Positions 40,001 to 50,420 of a stretch of DNA of 64,000 nt are shown piece after piece (position 1 is the first letter of the stretch; each line of letters starts with the position of its first letter). The notes under the pieces are model-generated. The model had not been told where the DNA came from. It searched no databases and worked only from the letters and a program-made list of their open reading frames with translations. The DNA lies in assembly GCA_003615045.1 (NCBI GenBank), contig ML014195.1:3951-67950 (forward strand). Direction: 5' to 3'. The position numbers and the translations under genes are program-made. This DNA is from Caulochytrium protostelioides. Taxonomy: Eukaryota; Chytridiomycota; Caulochytriomycetes; Caulochytriales; Caulochytriaceae.

Positions 40001-42347
40001 GGGACGCCGGCGCGGGAGTCTCCTCGGCCGCCGCCGCCGACGGCTCGGATGCTGGCGTGCTCGTCAACCCGGGCGGCGCGGTCGCACTGGATGGGATGCG
40101 GACCCAATTGGAGATGCCGGAGGCGATCGAGGCGCTGTTCCGGTATCCGTCCATGGGACCCGCGGCGCCGTCGCCGGCGAGCCCGTTAGACGCAAAGGTG
40201 CTGCTGATGCCCATCGGGAGCGGAGGAATCGCGGCCGCCGTAGCCGCCGCAGCTGTTGCTGCGTCGCCGGAAGGTGGCGCCGCGGCCGGCGCCAGGCTTG
40301 TGGGGGTGCCGACGGAGGCGCCGAAACTGCCGGGAATGCCGGACGCGAGCCATCCTGACCGCTCGAGCGCGGGCGTGGGTGCGGGAGTCAGGCTGAGGTC
40401 GACGGCGTCCCACTTTCCGGTCTGGGGCAGGGACGTTGAGAGTTGTAGCAGATGCGGCGGGATGACATTGTCGGCGGGCCGTTTCATGGGGAACGGAATA
40501 GGGATGGCGAATCCCGGCGAAAGCGCGTCGCGCTCGCCGACAGCGCCCGGGTTCATATGGGTGACGCTGCTGCGCTCGCCCGGCGTGGTGTTGCTGTTGC
40601 TGCTCTGGCTGAGCATGGGGAACATGCCGGACGCCTGCGCGTATAGTTGAAACGCATCTGACGGGTCGTTAAAAAGCATCGGCGAGCGCATCGGATCGAT
40701 GTTCGACAGATCGAGGGGCGTCTGCGACGACGATTGGAGCGGAATAAACCCAAAGTAATTCGGATCAAACCCTTCCGGGCCGAATGCGCCGCTGCACTGG
40801 CGGCGGTGCTGGTTGCCGCTCGCGGGGTGGCCGCCCGAGCCGGCACCAGGGGTCCCCGCCCCCGTCGAGCCAGGGGTCCGGATCCCCTGTGGCTGTTGCT
40901 GCTGCTGAGACATCCCCATCGACCCGCTGGCGATGCCGATGCCGCTGCCACTGCCGTGACTGGTCTCGCTGCCGATGCCGTCGCCCATACCTGCGCCAAC
41001 CGATCCCGCGGGCACGACGGAGGCCGCCAGATGGCTGCGGCCGAGGGCCGAGACCGTCGTGACGGCCGTGTTGGACGGATGGCGTTGCGGGACCGGCGGG
41101 ACCGGCGTCGATGCGCCCGAGCGGCTCGGGGACGACGCGATCGAGGTCGGCGACGAGAGATCGCTCGGCGACGCCCGCGAGACGCCGCGGGCATCGATCA
41201 GATGCGACGGGGGCGGCGGCGGCGGCGCGTGACCCCGCTCGTGGACCCCCGGGGACGACCCGAGGCCCGGGCCCGTCTGGCTGAGCCGTGACGCGCGGAC
41301 GGTCATCCAGGAGGGCGACGACGCCGAGGCCACGCCCGTGCCGCCGCCGCCGCCGCCGCCATTGCCGCTATGGCCGCCACTGCCATGGCCGACGCCGTCA
41401 TCGTCGCCGGTCTCGGCGCGACTGGCGCGGCGGGAGCCTGACAACTTGCGGAGCGGTAGCGCCGGCGTCAGACTGGGTAAGCCCGAGGACCCGCTGCCGG
41501 CATGCAGCTTGCTGGGGTGGTGGAGGCCGGCCAAGTCGACGGCGCCGAGCATGGGGCTGTCCTCGGCCTCGCTGGCGCTGCTGCCCGGATCACTGTCGAG
41601 GTGGATGCCGGCGAACGGATTGAGCGGCGAGAGGCGCCGCTCGGCGCGGATTAGCGAGCGCTTGTCCTTGAAGAACGAGGCGGGAAGCGGATGCGCCGGG
41701 GGATGCGCGGCGACCGATGGCTGCAGCATCGACGCGGTAGTCGGGGTCGCACTCGTGGGCGTCGACGCCGACACGGGCGGGCTGCCGCTGGCAATCAGGG
41801 CGGCATGGGCGTAGCCGGTCCCCGTGGTCTCGGCGGCCGTCGGCGCATCGAGCGCGTCGTGCGACGGCGTTGTGGCGGACGCCCCATGGGTGGACGCCGG
41901 GGTGGTCGACGCCGGTGGCGTGGGCACTGGCGACGCGGCGGGCGAGGTGAACGGCGCGGAACCCAGCGCTGGAAGAGCGCCGCCGACGGGGTCGATGGAT
42001 CCGCCGCGGGCCGTCGACGGCACGGGCGCGGGCAGTAGCGGATGTTGGGGTGGCGCGTCGCCGCCGCCGGCTGCGGGAGGACTCGCGGAGACGGCGCGCA
42101 TGGTGCTCGATGCGCCGAGCGGTGACGGGCCGTGGCCGAAGCCACTTCCGGCGGCGCCGGGCAAGACCGAGATCACGCCATGGCTCGCCCTTGGTGCCGC
42201 GCGTGTCAAGGCAGGGCGCTGGCTATGGGAGACCGCGTCGGCCGCCGCATCGGACGGGGCGCAGGCAGCGGTATCGACGTTCTTGGCCGCATCAGCGGGA
42301 TCAGACGGCGGCGGCGGCGGCGGCGGCGGGCCGGGGCTGGCCGTCAT
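31023..42347 (-). CDS. RIM15: giant Rim15/Greatwall-type kinase with PAS and receiver domains
   Basis: A single-exon, 3,774-residue AGC-family kinase of the Rim15/Cek1/Ppk18 group, which in yeast drives entry into quiescence through endosulfine phosphorylation after nutrient loss. Order: a disordered Ser/Pro/Gly-rich N-terminus of about 1,950 residues; a PAS-like domain (about 1965-2100, with [19 protein letters not shown]); a zinc-finger motif CHICERH with HSEIC (about 2203-2223); and the kinase (about 2730-3290). In the kinase, [23 protein letters not shown] (Asp 2855) and DFG (Asp 2873) are intact. About 270 extra residues, including an (SQ)n run, separate DFG from APE (Glu 3170); a long insert here is the hallmark of Greatwall-type kinases. 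A C-terminal receiver domain (about 3649-3770) keeps the acidic pair, phospho-acceptor Asp 3703 (LCDIRMP) and Lys in ISKPV. Yeast Rim15 is about half this length. Confidence 0.95.
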   Translation of the reverse strand: MTASPGPPPPPPPPSDPADAAKNVDTAACAPSDAAADAVSHSQRPALTRAAPRASHGVISVLPGAAGSGFGHGPSPLGASSTMRAVSASPPAAGGGDAPPQHPLLPAPVPSTARGGSIDPVGGALPALGSAPFTSPAASPVPTPPASTTPASTHGASATTPSHDALDAPTAAETTGTGYAHAALIASGSPPVSASTPTSATPTTASMLQPSVAAHPPAHPLPASFFKDKRSLIRAERRLSPLNPFAGIHLDSDPGSSASEAEDSPMLGAVDLAGLHHPSKLHAGSGSSGLPSLTPALPLRKLSGSRRASRAETGDDDGVGHGSGGHSGNGGGGGGGTGVASASSPSWMTVRASRLSQTGPGLGSSPGVHERGHAPPPPPPSHLIDARGVSRASPSDLSSPTSIASSPSRSGASTPVPPVPQRHPSNTAVTTVSALGRSHLAASVVPAGSVGAGMGDGIGSETSHGSGSGIGIASGSMGMSQQQQQPQGIRTPGSTGAGTPGAGSGGHPASGNQHRRQCSGAFGPEGFDPNYFGFIPLQSSSQTPLDLSNIDPMRSPMLFNDPSDAFQLYAQASGMFPMLSQSSNSNTTPGERSSVTHMNPGAVGERDALSPGFAIPIPFPMKRPADNVIPPHLLQLSTSLPQTGKWDAVDLSLTPAPTPALERSGWLASGIPGSFGASVGTPTSLAPAAAPPSGDAATAAAATAAAIPPLPMGISSTFASNGLAGDGAAGPMDGYRNSASIASGISNWVRIPSSATAPPGLTSTPASEPSAAAAEETPAPASLPFYGSSPRSSRAPTPRVSASRDPATDSPGAPPPPAPPPRRPSAQSPLAHDSGGGPGSGAAAAPPLPPYAATLAASHHPLGPRGHAERPARLRTTSAAFIETARSLHFGYGGATGTASGTAAGAGSTTGPTDMHPTAAATAGSGAPAAGGATPAFGAPAGAREHRNSVSSNHPRSILGWSPADVEFYKITLERSRQVKNFRWRPHAPVAVWPSWQSDMVDYPAGAGTQSQFAATSQPYSSPFMLDTMSFSTGFREPSGTAHPSSSPRSFLWYGGPGAVAGMGHPPAHARPRGASGVPGAIATATRPKSRSRACSMAAFTPGGLDAASPPHYALPTSGSVAGPTASAAAGAAVSLAHPGTPPIERLTGRTRTRTRARSKHRHAGGDLRSPSPMFSLEDEAELADHRLHRDLHGRSLGANVSSGTHHAGEGVSGGKPPPPMAASAFHATATSAASSASMPLGTASTSTGARRRTHRMGHDAALYGSTAPAASSPPVPVAGHDRRQQAILPSAFAPPSTDASALRADSDDTDRDDDDGDEIDRNEDDVEDDDGDDGSDVKSVRSGLTRTNSHLDASEVHLHHLHRRTSRISWQSPQSPVVAASLAVGDATHVTANLGVQYADISPMSPMAMLHHGPGPGVAGVGAYGSAAMTPNSGYTSFGASPLSTMQTTSAALGTPTQRDGMHASPAELALASPLQHSQLHAHAPPLLTPGSGLAAGAAAPAAPPPVSEGTMIHRSLSDGDLSEHLKGFSELKSALRVSKNICNIEIQKVIGDLTEALEHGLQMHEQMHDPMHDPTRGTVTAMTSAPSSGVDSSSPVGTGASAGNILAPPAAVPMPAPSLSSSTQPAPPPRVRRLTGDSRHSFVPSSPLIGPLPSVTSSSPFKDAMIELIHMANQILDLDTSQLISPGVTRQIMQALMDLRTKWLANSDWPFSDQVIRLLIVFANVAQLVESLEEDTRIFQMLSYAHPVPDPRLGGGGGLGSTTPANHAGVGMMHDAGRTSRGEMAYGGLFPPSGPAPPSMHLDKPPFIAMKRGLTIQTELAAAPGQRVSRHGSGSSTPQTGTSTPALVPSSGPAGSLLSGAVGRLAHAEDRAGGAGSSGSASDHVHSGGLGIVGGSPQDPATSQRLAVQPHERLMLPKPATASASAAMAVAPHLLGHGDASPQESWTPGLSRSATGAVLDVPDFEVDETIGQYLPVVLMEMATDGTILYISSACEPVFGYEPQAVIGRADPPFFSKGTHALFQQATQDLLASGAHADGTRSPMLNATSSGGTGPNDAIELHYTAWTRNQCMLRMEAKGMSQRVRGIKRCAIWIQRVVSKLTEPHPGYRPSDFDHDAETMSTRSLVSADGGASPVQEDGKPPVYPTPSAFHDDAALAVLAAGAAGGLSGTTMNDHTRALTAMAQAGVCEAGERFSTEEVLCHICERHVMVPLFEEHSEICSQVHRVEHSVQLINESLVELRAQCGSLFDSVRDGTADGTVDPQSVMSPEAIQQVCDQIDRLIAAGLPQMLDLEGETNAAALNGSSGTGSGSGSVGPTPASAGPQPHAASVGSGAPLSGLSNILWSDDSTAKPADDHEPTEGTAVSASAAHSSALEMRTGDGGIELMSATDTASASAPATATAAMMPGQVASLAAAVQLNLSHDQPIYIRRWYASLEALRRFACDEEPQWELASEVSKLTLEKCDLLIRWHEASCLYQSIIAREQDMSRLTAGIQAMQAAYSDETAAAAPTAAATTAAMDPASAAISRLAFEAVVTPPAQMAAHPFDCLLPPVGASVATAGALPNDNMSYPPAATTAGPSGRSHLDAGPAAASSSGSRLVSRQLETTKAGAGAAKSRQGHHHHHHHHRGSVGRAVAIQTINSPQLPPSPGMASATAADRHPSASPQHQANMTVIQAPSRLTPHGAHAAYHGHGHHHQAMDADTAANSHSSASSGSGALPLTPSRNVPSIKDFVFIKPISRGAFGSVFLAKKTVTGDYYAIKVLKKADMVAKNQITNVRAERMILSTLDSPYVVKLFYSFQSRHSLYLVLEYLNGGDCAALIKAMGTLDEKWALQYISEVTLGLEFLHSRNIIHRDLKPDNLLIDAHGHVKLTDFGLSRVGFLGRRNRGFETTHVQSQSQSQSQSQSQSQSQSQSQLGESTGGGGGGGSNSHLSGHHGSALTATTTPTLGPTSSSHLSFATAFHSTSAAHTATGGTSATSSPVMPHSGGAHPLGGGGLASTSTTSGTPAQGCETPIPSLPPRSIDFFRSRRDSCASISSTGSGSGSGSAVMAAGGAAAPVSSGGPHPLSSAASMLRAGGNSGAGNASEASTPPPMGLQSPIQTLSSSIPGMGGMGPLGLATSYPGSHGSHTSSPAPLQSQQQSLVGRLMDQLESTREKATFVGTPDYLAPESILSLGQDGGVDWWALGVILYEFLYGIPPFHASTPDKVFENILYRRLSWPDDPDVSEAAMDLMDRLMKLDVASRLGHTHDALEIKAHRWFDGVCWSTIDQETPSFVPTTQSVEDTEYFDGRGVESKEILIHSSSSDASDTSVTSGDSSRSAAPSTSADTPADGTRGGSDDDSGDSDEPVGTPRGTLLPPRGTSHGGNTAGLSVAGPTSRHQRTKSAFSALGRPGKSTSTGPASGDGVMPASASKTASKGASEPSNVDATFGSFVYRNLAALEKANQEVMSKFRSDRHRMFPRGSGFSSSYDQSDFDYMTHSPSQSSMHDPAGSGSRPGSASAVRTTRNYSMGDLQRPDLASLAPDAASPLHTPSSDPIGPSAGAGTGGASSLFPPQTAAAASSGTATASATAFAGTAGATAGSMLSAPTTMRPERMRTQSFNSALGPPAALLRPAEQLKPLPPPAPLPAPPAPLPIVYPVMQQGRPTFPGLTVLIAEDNPIVRVVLEKMLSQMGCIPHAVTNGAELFSAATLPTRRYDLVLCDIRMPVLSGDDAVRLIRNHPGPNRRTPIVAITAYEQTFDTSQPFDAVISKPVTKEVLFKVLLMLYGTLQRPS
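33600..33670 (-). repeat. (SQ)n coding repeat in the kinase activation-loop insert
   Basis: CAGTCC/CAGTCG-type hexamers encode about eleven Ser-Gln dipeptides in a row. Each SQ is a possible target for ATM/ATR-type kinases, but simple slippage is a sufficient explanation. Confidence 0.9.
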
Positions 42348-43393
42348 GATGGCGCCGTCCGCCGCGGCCGCTCCGACGATCCGTGCGCGTCGGCCGTTCA
42401 GCCGTCAGCGGGCAGGACCGGCCGCCGTCGGCGCGCGCGCTGAGTGCGCTCTGAGGCCGCCGCGGCGGGCGGGTGACCACGGAGGCCGGCCGTGCCGCGT
42501 GCCGCTCTGCCGCGCGTTTCACAGGGCTGCCGCGTCATCCAGCGTCCGACGACGGATCGCCGTGGGGTGCACGACGCGTGGGCAGTGGCCCCCGCGGCGT
42601 CTGCGGCGGCGTCCGTGGGCGGCGGCGCGACCCCGGCGGCGATTACGGGCGGTGGCGGGGCAGACGATCGTGCCTGCGACCGGCGCGGCGACCAAGCCGG
42701 CGACCGGCGACCGACGTCCGTCCGACCGGAAGGCGATGGAGGATCGGCGTGTGGTTGCGCCGGCGTCGTCCTCGTCGCTCGGTGCGGATCGCGACGCCGT
42801 ACCAGCTTGCGGCGGCGTGAACGCCCGTGCCAGCTTCCTGGCGGCTCGGGTGACGAACGACGGACGGGTCAGCACGCACGGCTCGGCACGTCCAGCAACA
42901 GAGCCGAGGACGCGAAGTCGTCCGGGGGGTCACGATCGTGGAGACGGGCCGTGGCGATCAAGCGCGGCGTGGCCAGGGTCGAGGGGTGACGTTGGGCTCG
43001 TAGGATATAACAGGTTCGGGGGATCCATCGAGATCGCTAGAGAGAGAAGCTGTCGCGCCGAGGCCTGCATCGGCCAGCTCGAGACAGCAGGTCCAGGTGC
43101 GTCTAATCAGACGGCGAAGCGAGCGGCCATGCACCCAGCCGGTGGGAACCCGATGGCGGGAGGGATGCCGGCGGCGCCGCGAGCCAGAGGGCTCTGGTCG
43201 GCGATAAGGCCTGCGGCCCGCCTCGAGCGCGCTCGAATAAGCTTTCGGGCATCGGCGGTGTCGCGCGCCGCGTTCGCCGCGGCCGTCCGTGACGGTCGTC
43301 TCGGCGCCGGCGTCGGCGTCGGCGTTGGCGTCACGTCGCCGGCCCTCGGCCGCGTACCCATGCGCCACCGGTACGGGCCCCACGGGCCTCGCT

Positions 43394-43425
<32 letters not shown>

Positions 43426-43886
43426 TGCCGCCCCCGACGGCTTCCATTCAGGCGCGGTGTGGCGCGGCGTCCCGGCGCTCTGCCGACCGCGCATGGATCA
43501 TCATCGACACGGTGAATTATCGGGACCCGAGCACAGCCGCGTCGACGAACGGCTATCCAACGCTCTGACGCGGCCCCAGCGAAGGATCTGCTGATGGACC
43601 CGTAGAGAGAGAACGAGAGCCTGAGTGCGTATGTATGTGTATGTGTGTGTGTGTATGGGCGTGGGTGTGGGTGTGGGTGAGGAGGTGAGAGATGGGTAGG
43701 TAGGCACCCAGGGAGGTGCGCATCCACGCCGCTCACGACCGCCACGACATCCCGTGGCCCATCCATGGCCGATCCAACACTGAGGCAGAGCCCGCCGGGG
43801 TCATACCGGCCTTTATACGATCACTGTCAAATACAATACAAAAAGGCCGCCATGAGGCCTCGGCACTGAACGGAACATCCCTCCGC
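42348..43886. other. upstream region of RIM15, downstream of SER1
   Basis: Contains a GCC-triplet run (about 43390-43435) and a GT/TG-rich stretch (about 43626-43690). The long plus-strand frame entering from 41824 is antisense to the kinase and arginine-rich beyond it. No gene seen. Confidence 0.5.
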
Positions 43887-45095
43887 CTACGCGCGAGGAG
43901 GCCCGTGCTTCTGCTGGAACTGCGCCATGAACGCGATCAAAGCCTCGACGCCGGCCATCGGCATCGCATTGTACAAGGAGAAGCGGAGGCCGCCGACGGA
44001 ACGGTGACCGCTGAGCTCTACCAGCCCGGCGTCGGCGGCGTCGGCGAGGAACTGGGTTTCCAGCGCTTCGGCGGGCGCGCCGTCGACGACGATGCGGCAG
44101 GGGATGTTCACGCGCGACCGCGCAGCGTGGTGGACAGGCCCGCGGTAGAACCCACCGCTGCCGTCGATGGCGGCATACACGCGAGCGGCTTTGGCGGCAC
44201 ACTGCGCCTCCATGGCGGTGACGCCGCCCGCCGCGAGCACGTGCTTGAAGACGAGGCCCGAGATGTAGATGGCCCAGGTGGGCGGCGTGTTGTAGAGGGA
44301 GTTGTTCTTGGCGGCGAGCGACCAATCGAGCATCGCGGGGATCGCGGGCACGCGTCGCTGCAGCAGATCATCGCGCACAATGACGATCGTGACGCCCGCC
44401 GGACCGATGTTCTTCTGGGCGCCGCCATAAATCACGCCGTACCGGGCAACGTCGATCGGTCGCGTCAAAAAGTTGCTGCTCATGTCGCAGACCACCGGCA
44501 CGTCCTTCGGCACGTGGTCAAGCACCGCGGTCGCCGGCGAGACTTCGACGCCGTGCACGGTCTCGTTGTCGCAGTAGTAGACGTAGGCGGGCTTTCCCCC
44601 GCGGTCGCCATGGCCCGCGGCCCCGAGCTGGAGCGCGAGCGCCGCAGCGTCAGGGAGCGTGGTATGCCGGTCGGCGCTAGTATCCGTGACGCGGCGCACG
44701 TGGGCTCCGAGGGCCTGAGCCTCCTTGGCGGCCTTGTCGGACCAGACGCCCGTGACCACGTAGTCGACGGGCGTCGTCGTGTCGCCCTGCCCAACGAGAT
44801 TGAGGTAGACGGCTGCGAACTGGGCCGTGGCGCCGCCCTGCATGTACAGCACGTGGTAGTTGTCCGGGATCGCGAGCAGCGTCCGCAGATCGGCAATCGA
44901 CGCGGTGTGGATCGCGTCGAATGCCGGGCTGCGGTGACTCATCTCCATGACCGACATCCCCGACCCGGCGGCATCGAGCATCTCGGCCTGCGCGTGGCGC
45001 AGCACGGCTTCCGGCATGACGCCCGGCCCGGCACTGAAGTTCCAGACGCGCCGGCCGGCGGCCGGCATCGCCGTCGGCGTCGCGTGGGCCGTCAT
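43887..45095 (-). CDS. SER1: phosphoserine aminotransferase
   Basis: This converts 3-phosphohydroxypyruvate and glutamate to phosphoserine in the serine pathway, using pyridoxal phosphate. The length, 402 residues, is normal. The start is the ATG at 45095; the frame upstream has only a TTG. Motifs: VWNFSAGPGVMPEAVLRHA at the N-terminus, SVMEMSHRSPAFDAI, LYMQGGATAQFAAVYLNL, VVCDMSSNFLTRPIDVARY with the PLP-contacting Asp, and YGGAQKNIGPAGVTIVIV with the Schiff-base Lys 228. It continues with NTPPTWAIYI and ends with GHRSVGGLRFSLYNAMP, which binds the substrate phosphate in the family. All key residues are present. A decayed Fanzor ends about 0.3 kb upstream, so the insertion may have altered this promoter. 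Confidence 0.96.
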   Translation of the reverse strand: MTAHATPTAMPAAGRRVWNFSAGPGVMPEAVLRHAQAEMLDAAGSGMSVMEMSHRSPAFDAIHTASIADLRTLLAIPDNYHVLYMQGGATAQFAAVYLNLVGQGDTTTPVDYVVTGVWSDKAAKEAQALGAHVRRVTDTSADRHTTLPDAAALALQLGAAGHGDRGGKPAYVYYCDNETVHGVEVSPATAVLDHVPKDVPVVCDMSSNFLTRPIDVARYGVIYGGAQKNIGPAGVTIVIVRDDLLQRRVPAIPAMLDWSLAAKNNSLYNTPPTWAIYISGLVFKHVLAAGGVTAMEAQCAAKAARVYAAIDGSGGFYRGPVHHAARSRVNIPCRIVVDGAPAEALETQFLADAADAGLVELSGHRSVGGLRFSLYNAMPMAGVEALIAFMAQFQQKHGPPRA

Positions 45096-45415
45096 GGCGC
45101 GATCCAATTGCTGGAGGCGGGTCGCAAGCAGCGGATCGCAGGAAAGAAAATCAAGCGCGCGTCCTGAAACGTATAATGCGATGCGACGGACGCGGCTGCA
45201 GCAGCGGGAGGTGCGACGATCAAGCCGTGTGATGCGCGGCGATCAAGCGGTGACAGTCGTCGCGTCGTGACTGCTGGGCCAGGATCATGAGGCGGCCTCG
45301 TCATCCCAGGGGAGGAGGCCATCGTATGAGACGGGCCTGCTACGGCGATCCCTAGATCGTCCGCCATATAATAGAAGACGATACAGCTAGGCCACCAGCA
45401 GAGTGCCACGATCGC

Positions 45416-46388
45416 GGCGAAGAAGGCCCCGCCGAGCACGTGGACCCGTCTTCCTTCTGGTCGGCACGACGGCGCCAAGGCTTTGTCGCGGAGAAAGGCG
45501 CTCCGGGGGCGCAGCATGGGCTGCACCAACACGGGGGCATGCGGAACCGCTGGGCGCACGCCTGATACGTGCGAGTGGTTGGAACCGAGATCTCGCCCTT
45601 GCCGCCGGGGGCAAACTTGGAGGCCCCATAGGCAACCACCACTTCAGCGACGACGGACGCCATCTCCGTGGCCGCCTCCTTGGCAACGCGGTTCATGAAC
45701 TTGGCAAACACGCCCTGCTTGCCGCTATACAACCGCAGGCGCTGGCGTGCCCAGCTTCAGGAACTCGACCCATAGCGGCTCATACGTGGCGATCCACACC
45801 TCCAGGAATCGGCGGTGCGCGGGGAGCACTGCGCCTTTGATGCTGGCCTGCGGCCGCTGCTGCAGCGGCTCCTTGAGACAGCGCTGCCAGGTCTCTGACT
45901 GCTTTTGGGCGGCTTTCATGCCGGCTTCCACGTAGTATTGCCTTCGACTGAGTTTCTAGCTGACGACCTGGCCTTTGGACCCCACCATGGCCATGAACAA
46001 GATGTTTGTGCTGCCCGGGTCGTTCCCGATGATGCAGTACTGATCCAGGCTCTTTGCCAAGGGTTTCTCGGTTTGATCGGCGCTGTCTCCCGGGGGCTGT
46101 TCAGCCTGATCCGGGCTGACAAACAAGGGGTTCGTGGCCCCGGGGCCGTGACAATCGGCACGACGTCGGCCACCTTCTTTCGCACAAAGTGGACGCACAT
46201 GCTCGTCCCGTCAGTGTCGACGGTTTCCGTGAACGAGTGATCCTTGCCTTCCAGCGTGCGGAACGCCAGGGTGGCCGCCCACCGCTCTGACGGGGTCATG
46301 GCCTGGAGGGTCTTGAGGTTGCAGGTCACCCGCTTGAGTTCCATCAGCAGACCATGGAGCACGCAGGTGTCGATCGTGATGAAGTGAA
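45416..46388 (-). pseudogene. decayed Fanzor (eukaryotic TnpB-like nuclease)
   Basis: Minus-strand frames together follow a Fanzor protein from the pre-RuvC region to the region before RuvC-II. Around 46290-46180: FRTLEGKDHSFTETVDTDGT then HFVRKK ('F..I.TDG..v...F.R' in the family). At 46040-45961: YCIIGNDPGSTNILFMAMV, the RuvC-I motif with its Asp. At 45650-45555: VVVAYGASKFAPGGKGEISV, the block preceding RuvC-II. Then PEGRRVHVLGG near 45430. These pieces need at least three frame changes and pass at least one stop, and the RuvC-III end (DLNAALNI) is missing. It is therefore a non-autonomous relic. Fanzors are RNA-guided nucleases in their active form; this copy should be inactive. Confidence 0.75.
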
Positions 46389-46875
46389 CGCAGTTATTAT
46401 ATTATTCTATGATATATGCGTGTGCTCTCATGGGAGAGTATGCATCACGAGGGAATGTCCATGATCAGGATCTGCATGGAGATGGTCCCCTTTTTATACT
46501 TTTCAGATCGACGGGGGACTGTGGTGGAGCAGACGACTAAAGCTCATGCACCCCTTATTGGCGCGAGCTGTCGTATCCCAACGGAGGTACCCAATGAAAC
46601 TTGAGCAGCGTCAGACTCGCAGTGGCCGTTTCGTCGGCGAGTCCGCCATCTGACATTATCGATAGCCCCTGTTAGTTCATCCGGAAATTTCATTTGGTTG
46701 GCCACACCCATGCTCATTTCAAGTACCACGGCACGGTCTGTTGGAGCACCGAAGCAAACGATCAGCAAGATTTCCGAGTTGCCTGTGCAAACGCTTGAAA
46801 TGAGGAAATCTTTTAGCCCCAGCATCACCAAGAAGGCGATGCTCACGATGGCGGCGCCGAGCGACCGCTTGGCAC
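46389..46875. other. AT-rich junction and unidentified stretch between Fanzor pieces
   Basis: An AT-rich patch (about 46392-46417) marks a sharp composition change just outside the 5' side of the decayed Fanzor and could be its element boundary. A minus-strand frame (46963-46544) is protein-like in places (LLIVCFGAPTDRAVVLEM) but I recognise no family. Confidence 0.4.
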
Positions 46876-47062
46876 CTCTGGGACCTCCATGCCGCGTTGA
46901 ACATCCGACGCTGGGTGGCCTGGCCCGCCAGACCGATAGCGCTGGGCCGCACTCCCGAGCCAACCAGGTAGCAGCCCAAGGTCGGCAAAGTCATCCGACA
47001 TGGAGCCGCATGCGCGTCTGCCGCGGTGGTGGGACCCCCAGGTGTCCCCCACCGAGGGCATG
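46876..47062 (+). mobile_element. Fanzor C-terminal and 3'-end fragment, copy C
   Basis: Plus-strand DLHAALNIRRWVAW corresponds to the RuvC-III end seen in copy A at 17.4 kb. The similarity continues through the RPIAL.RTP coding stretch and the non-coding CCCAAGGTCGGCAAAGTCAT block to about 47056, where GAGGGCATGGTG is also shared. It is opposite in direction to the decayed Fanzor 0.5 kb away, so it is a separate insertion or the product of an inversion. Confidence 0.6.
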
Positions 47063-48380
47063 GTGTGCGTGTTAGGTGCCAGGATGGGCCTAAATCCACG
47101 ACCGCGTTCAACAAACAGATAGCTGCGATGGCCGCTGTACAGGCACGATGCACGCGAAGGCAGCAAGCCCAGGTCAGGTATAAGGTCATTGCCTATCAGG
47201 CAGGATCAGAAACCATTGGTGGTCCAGATCGACGCCATTGGCGCGGAGCATCGTCGTGGCTGGAGTCCATGAGATCGTGCTTGCCGATAATTTTGTAGCC
47301 GCTCATGGCGGCGACTTTGGCCCGAAACTCCTTTCATCGATAGCTCAAGCAAGCCACCAGACCACGTCGTCGTCGCGGAAGGGATCCAGCGGTCGCTGCG
47401 GTGGCGAAGCGGCGCCCCCACTCAACCGGTGGCGCGGTGTCGGAGAAGGCTGGGCGCGGTGTCATGGCGCCGAAGACATCGGCGGCGCGCCGTTCGAGCA
47501 CAGCTCGGCTCAGCTCGGCTCAGCACGGTTCCGCTCTGCTCGGCAGGACGCGCGGCCGTCCGCCGTCGCCAGGACGATCGCGGATCGCAGCGGGACAACG
47601 TGGCGGGTACGAAGCGCCAGCCAGCGGCCTCCGGCGACACCAGGCACCAGGATCAGTGGGATCGCCGCGGAAGGCGACTCGATGCGATGACAAGACAGGC
47701 GCCGCGAGCCGCGCGACGACATGGGTTGGGGCGTCGTCGCGTGGTGCCTGGACTGGCGGACGTCATGAACAGGAATGAACGAGCCGTTGCGCGGGTCGAT
47801 GGGTGAGTCGAGGTGCGGATCCTGATGGACGGGCACGTGGGCGCTTGGATGGTGGAGTCTCTGATCGGATCCTGCCTGTTGCTCTGTGGTCTCGTCATCC
47901 TTTGCCGCCCTCTCACCACGCGCGTGCCCTGCAACTGCGCGACTCGGTGCGCCCCTTGCGATCCAGTATGGCTGCTGCCGTGGGTATCCCTCGTGTACCG
48001 TTTCGCTCGACGTTCCAGCTGCCCATGATGTCCCATCCACGCTGGCCCCAGGCCAACGGCCCTGTAAGTTGTTTCTTGCCGGCTTGCCGCCCCGTGATAC
48101 GGACACGGCGCTGAGCTCCCGGCGAGAAAGGATCGTCTCGCGCACGTCTCGGTGTCTCTTGACTGCGGGCGTCGATGTGATTCGATATCATTCGATGTGA
48201 TTCAACGAGATCCTCACCCCTTTCCCATGGATTTGATGTACCTCTGGTATGGCGGGCGTTACGCGACTTGGTGACCCGTCGTTGCTTTGGACGGACCGCT
48301 GGGGTGGATGCCTCCGATCGGGTTGCTGTGATTAGGCACGCTCGCTGCATGCGCTGATTCCCAAGGACGGCCGCGCGCCC
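47063..48380. other. upstream region of carnitine acetyltransferase
   Basis: No recognisable gene on either strand. It has short imperfect repeats such as GCTCAGCTCG (about 47503-47525) and GTGATTCGAT/ATTCGATGTG near 48177-48200. The minus-strand frame 49826-47913 is largely an antisense shadow. Confidence 0.45.
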
Positions 48381-50144
48381 ATGTACGCGCAGCAGCAATC
48401 GATGCCCAAACTGCCGGTTCCGCCTCTCGCCGAGACAATTCCGAAGTATCTTCGCACATTGGAGCCCCTTGGCAAGCCGGATCAGCTGGTCGCGACGCGC
48501 CAGCATGCCGCCGTGTTCCTGGCGAGCGACCAAGCTCAACAGCTCCAGCGGCGCCTGGAGGCGCGCGTGGGTGAAGAGCAGGCCACCTCGTGGCTGTGGC
48601 GCTGGTGGCGCGACTGGGCCTACATGGGATTCCGCGAGACGATCGTGTTCAATGTCAGCTACTCCTTTGTGTTTCAGCGTGAGCGACGCGCGGAGCACCG
48701 AGCCGCCGCCACGCGCGCTGCGAGGCTCACGCAAGCGGCGCTGCAGTTCCGCCAGCTGGTCGTCGACGAACAGCTTCACCCGCCGGCCATGAAGGGCCGC
48801 GTGCTCTCCATGGACCAATATCAGTGGCTCTTCAACACGTGCCGCGTGCCCGCCACGCCGAACGATACGACGCGTGTGACGCCCACGACCAACACGGATA
48901 TCATCGTGATTCGCAAGAATCGATTCTTCCTGGTGAGCACGCACGACGACGCGGGCCGTCGCTTGTCGACGGCGCAGCTCCAGACGCAGTACGAGCGGAT
49001 CATGCAGTTGGCGGACAAGCGCGGGCCGGCGGTGGGGGCGCTGACGAGCGCTCACCGCGACGTATGGGCCGATGTCCGCAGCCACCTCGTGGCGCTCTCG
49101 GCCAAAAACCGCCAGTCGCTCGACCAGATCGAGTCTGCCATGTTCCTTGTCTGTTTGGACGACACGCGGCCCGAGGGCCTCGACGCGCTGTCCCGCGCGT
49201 GCTGGCACGGCGACGGGCAGAACCGCTTCTACGACAAGCCCGTGCAGCTGATTGTGTTTGAGAACGGCGAGGCCGGTCACCTGGGCGAGCACTCCATGAT
49301 GGACGGCACGACCGTGAGTCATTTGTGCGAGTGGATGCTGTCGAATCTGGCGGCAGACCACATTGACCATGGCGATGCGACCGAGCGGCCTGCACTTTTC
49401 CCGCGCGAGCTGGACTTTGACCTGGACCCCACCGTCCAGACCGCCATTCAGGGCGCCACCCGCGCTTTTGACGCTCTCGTGGCGCAGCATGCGATGCACG
49501 TACTTCACCACACCGCTTATGGCGGTGCCGCTATCAAGCAGTGGAAGCTCAGTCCCGACGCGTTTTGCCAGATGGCCTTCCAGCTTGCGTACTACACCAT
49601 GACAGGCACCTGCCGTCCGACGTATGAAAGCGCGTCGACGCGGCGGTTCGCTTACGGCCGCACCGAGACCGGCCGCGCCTTGTCCAAGGAGGCGCTGGCC
49701 TTCTGCGAGGCCATGACCCGAGCAGGCACGTCCGCCCAGGACCGCATGACCGCCCTCCGCGCGGCTGTAGCGCAGCATGTGGCGTTTATGGCGGAAGCTG
49801 GGGAGAACCGGGGGGTCGATCGCCACCTGCTCGGCCTCAAACTCTCGCTCGCGCCGGACGAGCCGGTCCCGGCCCTCCTGTCTGATGAGCTGTTCGAGTA
49901 CTCAAAGACGTGGTACCTGTCGACGTCCAACATCTCTAGTGAGTGGTATCAGGCCTGGGGCTTCGGCCAAGTCGTTCCTGACGGCCTCGGCCTCGCCTAC
50001 ATCATCCAGCGCGATGCCCTCGTCATCACGATCGCGGGGCTTCAGGACCACATGGATGTGCCGCAGTTCAAGAAACATCTTGCGGCCGCATTCGACCAGA
50101 TGGCCCAGCTTTGCGATGTGGCCGCCTCGCGCGCCAAACTCTAA
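48381..50144 (+). CDS. CAT2: carnitine O-acetyltransferase with peroxisomal tail
   Basis: A 587-residue choline/carnitine acyltransferase that moves acetyl groups between CoA and carnitine so that acetyl units can cross organelle membranes. It starts MYAQQQSMPKLPVPPLAETI, the last part being the usual family opening. Further blocks: YMGFRETIVFNVSYSF, LSMDQYQWLFNTCRVP, QIESAMFLVCLDD, the catalytic block GEHSMMDGT with His 304, FCQMAFQLAYYTMTG with YESASTRRF, and the C-terminal STSNISSEWYQAWGFGQVVP with DGLGLAYIIQRDAL. The protein ends in AKL, a peroxisomal targeting signal type 1 variant. In yeast, one CAT2 gene serves peroxisomes and mitochondria by alternative starts; I see no clear presequence here. 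It converges on MED15 277 bp downstream. Confidence 0.95.
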   Translation: MYAQQQSMPKLPVPPLAETIPKYLRTLEPLGKPDQLVATRQHAAVFLASDQAQQLQRRLEARVGEEQATSWLWRWWRDWAYMGFRETIVFNVSYSFVFQRERRAEHRAAATRAARLTQAALQFRQLVVDEQLHPPAMKGRVLSMDQYQWLFNTCRVPATPNDTTRVTPTTNTDIIVIRKNRFFLVSTHDDAGRRLSTAQLQTQYERIMQLADKRGPAVGALTSAHRDVWADVRSHLVALSAKNRQSLDQIESAMFLVCLDDTRPEGLDALSRACWHGDGQNRFYDKPVQLIVFENGEAGHLGEHSMMDGTTVSHLCEWMLSNLAADHIDHGDATERPALFPRELDFDLDPTVQTAIQGATRAFDALVAQHAMHVLHHTAYGGAAIKQWKLSPDAFCQMAFQLAYYTMTGTCRPTYESASTRRFAYGRTETGRALSKEALAFCEAMTRAGTSAQDRMTALRAAVAQHVAFMAEAGENRGVDRHLLGLKLSLAPDEPVPALLSDELFEYSKTWYLSTSNISSEWYQAWGFGQVVPDGLGLAYIIQRDALVITIAGLQDHMDVPQFKKHLAAAFDQMAQLCDVAASRAKL

Positions 50145-50420
50145 TGACCTTCCTGTCGTCAGGTCCCTATCCTCACATCCTTCTCCCATTCTCTTTTACA
50201 TATAGATAGCGATGCATCAACGAAGTGATGCCGTCAACGTCATACCTCACGACTCGGGCCCGTCGATGAACTGCGCACATTAACAGGGGATAAGAAAGAT
50301 AATCAAGAACTCCGAGACCCTTGGAAAATAGGATCAAGTTGCAGGTCGCTACGCGAGCATCGCCGCCACTTTGGCCGAGCTCTGCATCATAGGTGCTACG
50401 GAGGATGATGAAGACGTCGT

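Noticed and set aside
41824-43515. 563-codon plus-strand open frame
   Set aside because: Starts antisense to the kinase N-terminus and continues into intergenic DNA with no domain.
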